This document shows, one piece after another, positions 1-5,020 of a DNA stretch of 5,080 nucleotides. The notes beneath the pieces are model-generated. The model did not search any database and was not told the DNA's origin. It was given only the letters and a program-made list of their open reading frames with translations. The stretch spans positions 1 to 5,080 of the forward strand of contig JALSPV010000014.1 in NCBI GenBank assembly GCA_026985775.1. The letters run 5' to 3'. Numbering within the stretch: the first letter of the stretch is position 1; each line of letters opens with the position of its first letter. The DNA is from Candidatus Aenigmatarchaeota archaeon. Lineage in GTDB: Archaea; Aenigmatarchaeota; Aenigmatarchaeia; Aenigmatarchaeales; SZUA-1535. A program made the position numbers and the translations under genes.

Positions 1-1827
1 TCTTGCATAAAGTTCACCAGGAGTAATCCCATACTTCTCATAAAGATATTCTTCATCAGCTTCATTTATCCACTGCTCTAAAATTAGAGCTAGCTTAACA
101 CTGCTGAGAAACTCATCAACATAAATACAGTTTGTGGATTCTATCATAAGCTCATTACTTTTTTTGAATGCAAGCCCCTGAATTTCTCTGTATTCAGAAT
201 TTTTAACCACTGGTAATGGTTGCATCTCCCTTGTGTTACAAATGAGCTGAAGCAAACCAAAAGGTGTTGCCTGAAACTTTGATATAGCCTGAATAAAATT
301 CCATGCAGTTTCGGGATCGAGATACAGGTCGCTTACTCTCTTCCCTATTCTTGTTGGAACAAGCTTTTCATTTATCTGCACAATAAACCCCCATTCTATG
401 AGCTCATCGAGTATTCTTCTGGCAGCATCGCATACGCGTGAAGAATCACCATACTGGTGTGCAAAGAAAGTCTCATCCATAAATTCGTAAAGTTCGTCCT
501 CTGTTTTAACATCTTCAGAACATATCAAGCCGAGTATATGTGAGCGGAGAATAGGCTCTACAGAAAGTTTACTGAAAATTTCTTCTGGTTCACCAAGAAC
601 ATATTTTTCCATTAGCTCATCTTTCATCCTTTCGCTTCTCGCGAACAAAAGGGCTTCACCTTCTTTATCATACTTTGGTCTTCCTGCTCTTCCAGCCATT
701 TGTTGGTATTCAAGAACTGGTATGTAAACACTTCCGTATCCAGGATAAAACCTTTTAACATCTCTAACAAGAACACGGAATGCAGGCAAGTTTACACCGG
801 CTGCAAGAGTGGGGGTAGCGACTATTACTTTTAGTAAATTTTCTCTGAAGTATTTTTCAATTAATACCCGCTGCTTTGCCACAAGTCCTGCATGGTGAAA
901 TGCAACCCCTTTCTTACAAACTTCTGCAAGTTTTTTACACTGTTTGGTTGGACTTTCGAGCGTTGTTAAGACCTTTTCAGAAAGTTTTGCAAGTTTTTCA
1001 CGTTCTTCTGAAGAAAGATAAGTTTCAGTAACCTTTACAAGTTTCTCTGCAAGAGCTTCTGCGTTTCTCCTCGTTGAAACGAAGATAAGTATTTGCTTGC
1101 CTTTTCTTAGAGTATCCTCAACAACTCCTAACTCGGAACCAAGCATGCTCTCCAGATTCACTTGCATACCTGGGAAATAAATTTTCTTCCCGAGCAAAAC
1201 ACCTTCTTTAAGTGCAACGGGTCTATAATCATTCCTCACGAGCTCTGCGTTCAACCAAGCAGCTATTTCCTGAGCATTTTTTATAGTGGCAGATAAGGCT
1301 AAAATTTGTGTGTCGGTATTTTTGAATTTTGTAAGAAGGACTTCTAAAGTAGGACCACGGGAAGGGTCGTTAAGCAAGTGCACTTCATCGGCTATAACAA
1401 GAGAAGCCTCTCTCATCCAGTTTGCACCATGTCGAAATAAAGAATCTGCTTTCTCAACAGTCGTGAGTATTATGTCGTAATCTTCAAGCCAAGAATCTTT
1501 TGAGTCGTAGTCACCTGTGCTTAGTGCTACTTTAAACATCCCGCCGAAAAACTCCTGAAATTCCTCGAATTTCTCCTGGGCAAGTGCACGTAATGGGGCG
1601 AGATAAAGAACCTTTCCACTTCTCGTAAAAAGATTTGCCGCTGCAGCGAGAATTGCAATTAGCGTTTTTCCGCTTGCTGTTGGAGAGGCTACAACCATGT
1701 TTACTCCTTCCAATAAACCCTTTTCAACAGCTTCCTCCTGAACAGGGTTTAAGCTAACAATACCTTTTTCCCTTAGCCTTTCCACAAACTTCTCTGGTAG
1801 TTCGTAAACGAGCTCTTCCACACGCAT
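1..1827 (-). CDS. hel308: Hel308-type ATP-dependent DNA helicase (C-terminus off the window)
   Basis: This is a superfamily 2, Ski2-like helicase of the Hel308/Hjm type, which in archaea unwinds DNA 3'-5' at stalled or damaged replication forks. I translated 609 codons from ATG 1827 with no stop. Visible motifs are a Q-motif glutamine (Q30), Walker A PTASGKT (49-55), DEVH box (147-150), SAT (179-181), motif IV region IFVSTRR (248-254), FHHAGL (310-315), motif V VATPTLAAGVNLPA (336-349) and motif VI QQMAGRAGR (375-383). A winged-helix region follows (about 400-500, with RRILDELIEWGF near 470), then the start of the ratchet domain, ending at ITPGELYAR (601-609), which matches the Hel308 'GIAPGDL' segment. 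Family members have about 700-750 residues, so roughly 100-140 C-terminal residues are missing. An in-frame stop three codons upstream fixes the start. The gene follows the HD gene by 6 bases. There is only a weak Shine-Dalgarno-like GTGAG overlapping the upstream stop, so translational coupling is likely. Confidence 0.95.
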   Translation of the reverse strand, partial: MRVEELVYELPEKFVERLREKGIVSLNPVQEEAVEKGLLEGVNMVVASPTASGKTLIAILAAAANLFTRSGKVLYLAPLRALAQEKFEEFQEFFGGMFKVALSTGDYDSKDSWLEDYDIILTTVEKADSLFRHGANWMREASLVIADEVHLLNDPSRGPTLEVLLTKFKNTDTQILALSATIKNAQEIAAWLNAELVRNDYRPVALKEGVLLGKKIYFPGMQVNLESMLGSELGVVEDTLRKGKQILIFVSTRRNAEALAEKLVKVTETYLSSEEREKLAKLSEKVLTTLESPTKQCKKLAEVCKKGVAFHHAGLVAKQRVLIEKYFRENLLKVIVATPTLAAGVNLPAFRVLVRDVKRFYPGYGSVYIPVLEYQQMAGRAGRPKYDKEGEALLFARSERMKDELMEKYVLGEPEEIFSKLSVEPILRSHILGLICSEDVKTEDELYEFMDETFFAHQYGDSSRVCDAARRILDELIEWGFIVQINEKLVPTRIGKRVSDLYLDPETAWNFIQAISKFQATPFGLLQLICNTREMQPLPVVKNSEYREIQGLAFKKSNELMIESTNCIYVDEFLSSVKLALILEQWINEADEEYLYEKYGITPGELYAR

Positions 1828-1833
1828 TTTAAC

Positions 1834-2382
1834 TCACAATCCAAGTTCTGTGCTTATATTTTTAAGTGCATTGAGTGCTATTTCAAGAAACTTTTCAAGA
1901 GAAAACCCTAGTTTCTCGCAAAGTAAAATATCTTCTCTTTTCACGTTTCTCGCAAAGTCCTTTTGCTTAAATTTTCTTAGCAAGCTTTCGAGTTTAACGT
2001 TTGCGAGCTTTTTATCAGGCATTACAAGTGCTGTTGCTATTATGAGCCCAGACACCGCATCACTCGCGCGGAGAGCAAGCGAGAACATCGAGTTATCTTC
2101 GTGGCCAGTGGCTTCGTTGTGTGCTTTTATTGCAGAGATTGCACATTCTGGGAGCTTGTCTTTTAGAATTTCCGCTGCCTTTATTCCGTGTAATTTCATG
2201 TCTTCAACACTCTCGTAATCTATGTCGTGGAGCAAACCGGTTAAATACCAGAGTTTTTCATCCTCTCCAAGTTCTTTTGCAAGCGCACTCATTATGTTCG
2301 CTACAGCTATGCAGTGCTTTAAAAGCTTTTCATTTTTCACATACGATTTTAAAAGTTCAATTGCTTCGCTTTCGGAAAGCAT
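1834..2382 (-). CDS. HD-superfamily metal-dependent hydrolase (HDIG type)
   Basis: This is a small soluble HD-domain protein of the predicted-hydrolase group remembered as COG2316; no substrate is known. From the ATG at 2382 it has 182 residues. Metal-binding candidates are H23 (in LLKHCIAVA), the H52-D53 pair (GLLHDIDYE), H65 (KLHG), H88 (KAHNEATG) and D108 (RASDAVSGL). The classic H..HD..D set is therefore complete, and two extra histidines could allow a second metal. The C-terminal part (PDKKL, LLRKFKQKDFARNVKRE) is typical of this subfamily. Another ATG lies three codons upstream at 2391, but the TATA box at 2403-2410 would start the RNA close to 2382, so I prefer the shorter leaderless form. 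The gene heads the probable operon with hel308, which may hint at a nucleotide- or DNA-related role; that link is inference. Confidence 0.88.
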   Translation of the reverse strand: MLSESEAIELLKSYVKNEKLLKHCIAVANIMSALAKELGEDEKLWYLTGLLHDIDYESVEDMKLHGIKAAEILKDKLPECAISAIKAHNEATGHEDNSMFSLALRASDAVSGLIIATALVMPDKKLANVKLESLLRKFKQKDFARNVKREDILLCEKLGFSLEKFLEIALNALKNISTELGL

Positions 2383-2402
2383 GAGAATCATAAAGAAGAA
2401 AA

Positions 2403-2411
2403 GTTATAAAT
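2403..2411. promoter_or_regulatory. Shared bidirectional TATA box for HD-hel308 and the M20 peptidase
   Basis: The core TTATAAA reads as TTATAAAT (2404-2411) on the plus strand and TTTATAAC (2410-2403) on the minus strand. The plus box ends 24 bases before ATG 2435; the minus box ends 21 bases before ATG 2382. Archaeal TATA boxes sit about 24-31 bases upstream of the transcription start, so both genes could be transcribed as leaderless mRNAs from one TBP site. On the plus side the purine-rich GAAAAG just upstream could act as a BRE. No Shine-Dalgarno precedes either gene, which agrees with leaderless initiation. Confidence 0.65.
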
Positions 2412-2434
2412 TGTTTTTATCCTAAGGCTACTTC

Positions 2435-3607
2435 ATGTATGCGAAAAAAGTTCTAAAAAAGCTTGTTGAGTTTAAAACAGTTTCTGCTAAGCCAGATTTT
2501 AAAGAATTTGAGGGAGCAAGCAATTTTATAGCAGGTGAGCTCGAGAAAACCGGCTTTTGCAGCGAGATTTTCTCTAAAAACGGTTTTCCAAGCGTACTCG
2601 CTTTTTCACAAGGTTATGAAGAAGCAAAGGAGAAAATAGTTTTCATCTCGCATTACGATGTAGTACCTGCAGGAGATGGGTGGGAGACAGAGCCTTTTGA
2701 GGTTGTTGAGAAAGACGGAAAAATATTCGCGCGTGGTGCAAGTGATGCAAAAGGTGGTATAGCGGCTTTTCTTGGTGCTTTAAAAGAAATCGAAAGAAAA
2801 GAGTGTGGTATTGCATTTTTCTGTTTTGCGGATGAAGAAATAGGCGGAAAAAACGGAATACGCGCTTTGCTTCGCGAAAGGGAAGAACTTTTTCAAAAAG
2901 CAAGTGTTTTTTATATTCTCGACTGCTCAACAAATGGCGTGGAGATAGGGGCGAGTGGCAATCTTTCAGGGAAAATAACGCTCCACGGAAAAGCTGGACA
3001 TAGTGCATATCCGTTCCGCTGCACAAACGCGCTTGAAAAAGGTATTCTGCTCTGCAGTAAGCTAATAGAATTTGGTAAAGAAGAAGCAAATCACGTTTCA
3101 AAAATAGCAAAGGTTTGCGACAACCCTGTTAATAAGTACATGTGGAACAGGTTTTCAATAACGATTTTCCGCTCAGGTATAAAGTCTAACATAATTCCTG
3201 GGTACGCGGAAATTTGTTTCAATTGGCGATTTATCCCAGAGGAAGACCCAATGGAAAGGAAAAACGATCTTGAAAAGCTTATTGAAGAGACGTGCAGAGA
3301 GCTTGGAGTAAGATTTTCTCTCGACTTTTTCGAATACTGTCCCGGTTATTGCATAAGCGAAGAAAACAGCTGGGTGAAAAGGTTAAAGAGTTGTGTTGAA
3401 AATGTCATGGGAAAAGAAGTGGAGTGTCTTGCAACCCTTGGAGCAACAGATGGAAATGTAATTTATGTAAAGACAAAAAAACCAACAATAGGCTTCGGTC
3501 CAATAGATGAAGATGCGAACATTCATGCAGCAAACGAGTTTATTCGCGTCTCAACGCTCCAAGCAGTTGAAGAAGTTATAAAACGTTTTATTCAAGGGTA
3601 TGTGTAA
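2435..3607 (+). CDS. M20-family metallopeptidase/deacylase (ArgE/DapE/carboxypeptidase G2 type)
   Basis: This is a di-zinc hydrolase of 390 residues, a normal length for M20 amino-acid deacylases and carboxypeptidases that release amino acids from N-acyl or peptide substrates in the cytoplasm. Metal ligands can be placed by family pattern: H73 and D75 (SHYDVVPAG), D104 (GASDAKGG), catalytic E134 with E135 (ADEEIGG), D163 (ILDCSTNG) and H364 (NIHAANEFI). The dimerisation lid domain (about 178-290) contains KAGHSAYPF with H189, and SNIIPGYAEICFNWRFIP. The LGATDGN segment (335-341) is the usual late substrate-binding loop. It has no signal peptide. It carries about 13 cysteines, which is high. 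The start is supported by a TATA box 24-31 bases upstream (leaderless). No lysine or arginine biosynthesis genes are adjacent, so the substrate (acetylornithine, succinyl-diaminopimelate, a LysW-linked amino acid or a dipeptide) cannot be decided here. Confidence 0.9.
   Translation: MYAKKVLKKLVEFKTVSAKPDFKEFEGASNFIAGELEKTGFCSEIFSKNGFPSVLAFSQGYEEAKEKIVFISHYDVVPAGDGWETEPFEVVEKDGKIFARGASDAKGGIAAFLGALKEIERKECGIAFFCFADEEIGGKNGIRALLREREELFQKASVFYILDCSTNGVEIGASGNLSGKITLHGKAGHSAYPFRCTNALEKGILLCSKLIEFGKEEANHVSKIAKVCDNPVNKYMWNRFSITIFRSGIKSNIIPGYAEICFNWRFIPEEDPMERKNDLEKLIEETCRELGVRFSLDFFEYCPGYCISEENSWVKRLKSCVENVMGKEVECLATLGATDGNVIYVKTKKPTIGFGPIDEDANIHAANEFIRVSTLQAVEEVIKRFIQGYV
3578..3591. repeat. Perfect 14-bp palindrome at the convergent gene overlap
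   Basis: ATAAAACGTTTTAT is an exact palindrome inside the last codons of the M20 gene (Ile-Lys-Arg-Phe-Ile), and it contains the TAA stop of the convergent small gene (3590-3588). It may be incidental, or may help end transcription on both strands because each strand carries CGTTTTAT. Confidence 0.4.
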
Positions 3608-3836
3608 CCCATTTTTTGACTTCTTCTGGTAAGTCTTCTGGTATTTCCTTTCCTTCTTCCTTGATTTTTTCAACAAATCTCGCAATAAGCATGGGGGCAA
3701 CTGCATTAATTCGCTTGTACTCTTCGAGAAGTTTTTGAAATGCAAGCTTTCCGTTTTTCACTCCTACAATCTCGCCGTTTTCAGATATTTCTATTTCTTC
3801 TATATTTCTCGCAATAGCTATTGCTACTTTTCCCAT
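3588..3836 (-). CDS. Small conserved-looking protein of unknown function
   Basis: I do not recognise this protein. From ATG 3836 it has 82 residues (MGKVAIAIARNIEEI...). The pattern suggests two N-terminal beta strands (MGKVAIAIAR, EIEISENGEIVGV), then two amphipathic charged helices (about KLAFQKLLEEYKRI and APMLIARFVEKIKEEG), ending KKWVTHTLE. It has no membrane segment, signal peptide or metal motif and is rich in Lys and Glu, as in thermophile proteins. The frame also has an ATG at 3848, but the TATA-like element at 3860-3871 would start RNA near 3836-3841, which favours 3836. GAGGGG directly touching the 3848 ATG would be a Shine-Dalgarno 12 bases from 3836 in a longer transcript. Its 3' end overlaps the last 20 bases of the convergent peptidase gene. 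The codon usage looks coding and the reverse frame is part of no other gene, so I think it is real. Confidence 0.68.
   Translation of the reverse strand: MGKVAIAIARNIEEIEISENGEIVGVKNGKLAFQKLLEEYKRINAVAPMLIARFVEKIKEEGKEIPEDLPEEVKKWVTHTLE
3612..3617 (+). terminator. Oligo-T run, possible terminator of the M20 gene
   Basis: A run of six T follows the peptidase stop codon by four bases, and another T6 lies at 3665-3670. Archaeal RNA polymerase can terminate at T-rich stretches without a hairpin. These runs lie in the coding region of the convergent small gene, so they may simply reflect its lysine codons (AAA) read on the other strand. Confidence 0.3.
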
Positions 3837-3859
3837 TATTGATTTCATCCCCTCTACAG

Positions 3860-3871
3860 TATATTTTATAA
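3860..3871 (-). promoter_or_regulatory. TATA box of the small unknown gene
   Basis: On the minus strand this reads TTATAAAATATA. Its 3' part ends 24 bases before the ATG at 3836, the same spacing as for the other leaderless genes in this window. It lies only about 12 bases before the alternative ATG at 3848, which is too close for that start to be used from this promoter. Confidence 0.55.
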
Positions 3872-3872
3872 C

Positions 3873-3895
3873 AAGAAAGTAAACATCACTTTCTT
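3873..3895. repeat. Perfect 8-bp inverted repeat with 7-base spacer beside the TATA box
   Basis: AAGAAAGT (3873-3880) and ACTTTCTT (3888-3895) are exact reverse complements separated by AAACATC. The element lies in the 76-base gap after the adenylate kinase/V4R reading frame and two bases upstream of the small gene's TATA box. It could be a regulator site overlapping the BRE region, or a weak hairpin at the 3' end of the upstream transcript. The stem is AT-rich and could also be chance. Confidence 0.4.
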
Positions 3896-3912
3896 TGGCC
3901 TTTTCCGTTCTT

Positions 3913-4344
3913 TCACACCTCCTTTCTCAAAATTATTTTACATTCTTCACCCGGAATTAGCTCTGGAACAGGTGAGTAATCTTCCTCTTTAACTTCCTTT
4001 AGAATCCCTATTATTATTCCTCCGACTGGGCAGGCTGTTTTGCGTATCGGATATCCACCTACCTTCTTTGGGCAAACGTTGCAGAATTTTATCTTAAGTT
4101 CAATTTCATTTTCTTTTTCCGCTATTTCAAATTCATCGGCAAGCTTCAGTTCTTCTGCAAGCATGTTGAAAATTTCCTTTATGCTCATGTCTTTATTTGC
4201 CCCTCTTTCTTTTAGCTCTTTTCCTATTTCCCTCCCGACGCTTATAGAAATGGAATTAACTATATCCTGTGCACCAGATGGGAAAATAGCATCTATTCCC
4301 GCTGACAAACCTATAAGGACACGATAAATCATCTTCATTTTCAT
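3913..4344 (-). CDS. Four-cysteine V4R-like domain protein, probably translated on its own
   Basis: Counted from ATG 4344 this is 143 residues, ending RKEV-TGA. The first part (SISVGREIGKELKERG at 31-48, then an amphipathic helix IKEIFNMLAEEL) resembles the start of V4R (4-vinyl-reductase-like) domains, which bind hydrophobic ligands or haem/metal precursors. The second part has FCNVCPKK (C88, C91), TACPVGGIIIGIL (C105) and GEECKI (C135). This parallels the conserved cysteine-glycine helix and terminal cysteine of V4R, and the four cysteines could hold zinc or an iron-sulfur cluster. The assignment rests on pattern memory and is tentative. GGAGGTGGTC seven bases upstream of the ATG is a near-perfect ribosome binding site, so separate translation is likely even though the frame is continuous with adenylate kinase. 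Further ATGs at 4338 and 4332 (MKMKMIY) are poorer fits to that spacing. Confidence 0.72.
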   Translation of the reverse strand: MKMKMIYRVLIGLSAGIDAIFPSGAQDIVNSISISVGREIGKELKERGANKDMSIKEIFNMLAEELKLADEFEIAEKENEIELKIKFCNVCPKKVGGYPIRKTACPVGGIIIGILKEVKEEDYSPVPELIPGEECKIILRKEV

Positions 4345-4986
4345 TCGACCACCTCCTTGAATTTTTTCTATGGTTTTTTCGACAGCACTCACGACTTCTT
4401 CAACGCTTTTCTCAGCATCAATTTCTATCAATGCATTTCTACTCCTGTATTTCTCTCTTATCGGCTCTATTTCATTGTAAAAACGCTTCAATCTATATTT
4501 CACAACTTCTTCTTTATCATCTTCTCTTTGAATGAGCTTTATTTTGCAAACATCGCAAAGTTCATCTTCTTTCGGTGGTATGTGCTTTAAATGATAAACG
4601 CGCTTGCATTTCGGGCAAACCCTTCTTAGCGTTAGCCTTTCAAAAACTGTTTCATCGCTTACAACAAGCTCAATTACATAATCCACATCCAAAAGCTCCG
4701 CTTGTTTTGGGGTACGTGGGTATCCATTAAGAAGAATTACCTTAGCGTCTTTTTTAAGTTCCGAAATTTTCTTCTTTACTATTTCTGCAACAATTTCGTC
4801 TTGAACTATTTCTCCTCGCGCAATAATTGGAGCTATCTTCTTTCCGAGCTCTGTACCTTTTTCGACTTCTTCACGTAAAAGATCACCGACAACGATTAGC
4901 GGAATTTTAAGTTTTTCTCTCAGAATTTTTGTGACAGTATCTTTTCCGGAGCCGGGTTTTCCTATGAAGGCGATTATTTTCGCCAT
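3913..4986 (-). CDS. adk: Adenylate kinase, open in frame into a V4R-like domain
   Basis: Adenylate kinase interconverts ATP + AMP and 2 ADP. The kinase part is codons 1-214 (4986-4345), a standard length. It has P-loop GKPGSGKDT (9-17), AMP-site GDLLR (34-38) and NGYPRT (87-92) with Q95, and LID arginines R117, R121, R154 and R165. The LID zinc finger is C124-x2-C127-x16-C144-x2-C147, the usual Zn-type spacing. Three residues differ from the textbook enzyme: D16 for Gly after the P-loop lysine, V33 for the Thr that contacts adenine, and N87 for the Asp of DGFPR. There is no stop after codon 214; the frame runs on to 3913 (357 residues in all) through a Shine-Dalgarno and ATG, so a two-domain product, separate products, or both are possible. 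The start at 4986 is chosen because MAKIIAFIG is the family N-terminus and a TATA box lies 23 bases upstream; the further 31 open codons upstream are antisense to the next gene. Adk identity is very likely; the fusion is uncertain. Confidence 0.9.
   Translation of the reverse strand: MAKIIAFIGKPGSGKDTVTKILREKLKIPLIVVGDLLREEVEKGTELGKKIAPIIARGEIVQDEIVAEIVKKKISELKKDAKVILLNGYPRTPKQAELLDVDYVIELVVSDETVFERLTLRRVCPKCKRVYHLKHIPPKEDELCDVCKIKLIQREDDKEEVVKYRLKRFYNEIEPIREKYRSRNALIEIDAEKSVEEVVSAVEKTIEKIQGGGRMKMKMIYRVLIGLSAGIDAIFPSGAQDIVNSISISVGREIGKELKERGANKDMSIKEIFNMLAEELKLADEFEIAEKENEIELKIKFCNVCPKKVGGYPIRKTACPVGGIIIGILKEVKEEDYSPVPELIPGEECKIILRKEV
4347..4358 (-). promoter_or_regulatory. Strong Shine-Dalgarno at the adk/V4R junction
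   Basis: The minus strand reads AAGGAGGTGGTC, then GA and ATG. It matches the expected complement of the 16S rRNA 3' end (AGGAGGTGATC) over 11 positions with a single G.U wobble, and GGAGG is 7 bases from the ATG at 4344. It decides the start of the V4R-like gene. The same bases encode Gly-Gly-Gly-Arg (codons 211-214) in the adenylate kinase frame. Confidence 0.88.
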
Positions 4987-4989
4987 GAA

Positions 4990-4997
4990 ATTTTTAG
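4990..4997 (+). promoter_or_regulatory. Weak TATA-like element of the right-hand divergent gene
   Basis: ATTTTTAG (inside AAATTTTTAG) ends 24 bases before the ATG at 5021, the spacing expected for leaderless transcription. It is a poor TATA sequence, and its upstream BRE position coincides with the adenylate kinase start codon on the other strand. Confidence 0.35.
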
Positions 4998-5008
4998 GTT
5001 TTGTGATG

Positions 5009-5016
5009 TATTTAAG
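5009..5016 (-). promoter_or_regulatory. TATA box of adenylate kinase
   Basis: On the minus strand AAACTTAAATAC contains the box CTTAAATA (5016-5009), which ends 23 bases before the ATG at 4986. This predicts a leaderless adk transcript and supports that start over upstream ATGs in the same frame. The adjacent BRE position reaches the start codon of the divergent gene at 5021. Confidence 0.6.
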
Positions 5017-5020
5017 TTTC

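Noticed and set aside
920..1060. Recurring GCAAGTTTT-like words in the helicase gene
   Set aside because: They encode repeated Lys-Leu-Ala/Glu-Lys-Leu helices within RecA domain 2, normal for Hel308; there is no regular spacing as in a repeat array.
1286..1480. Plus-strand frame opposite hel308
   Set aside because: It lies across the DEVH and SAT motif region of the helicase and has no promoter or ribosome site of its own.
2383..2391. ATG at 2391 as the start of the HD gene
   Set aside because: The shared TATA box would begin RNA nearer 2382, and residues before MLSESEA add nothing conserved. The difference is only three codons and not certain.
2643..3110. Long minus-strand frame opposite the M20 gene
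   Set aside because: The plus-strand frame has all family motifs; the antisense product is a low-complexity Leu/His/Arg-rich shadow.
3837..3848. ATG at 3848 as the start of the small gene
   Set aside because: The TATA box is too close (about 12 bases), and the touching GAGGGG has no spacer for that ATG. It remains possible only if the gene is read from a longer upstream transcript.
3869..3916. 16-codon GTG frame right after the orphan Shine-Dalgarno
   Set aside because: GTG is only one base from GGAGG, the frame is very short and it ends in the next TATA box. No sign of a real peptide.
4040..4590. Plus-strand frames opposite the V4R-like and adenylate kinase parts
   Set aside because: They are Phe/Ser-rich mirror frames of Lys/Glu-rich coding sequence, with no conserved motif.
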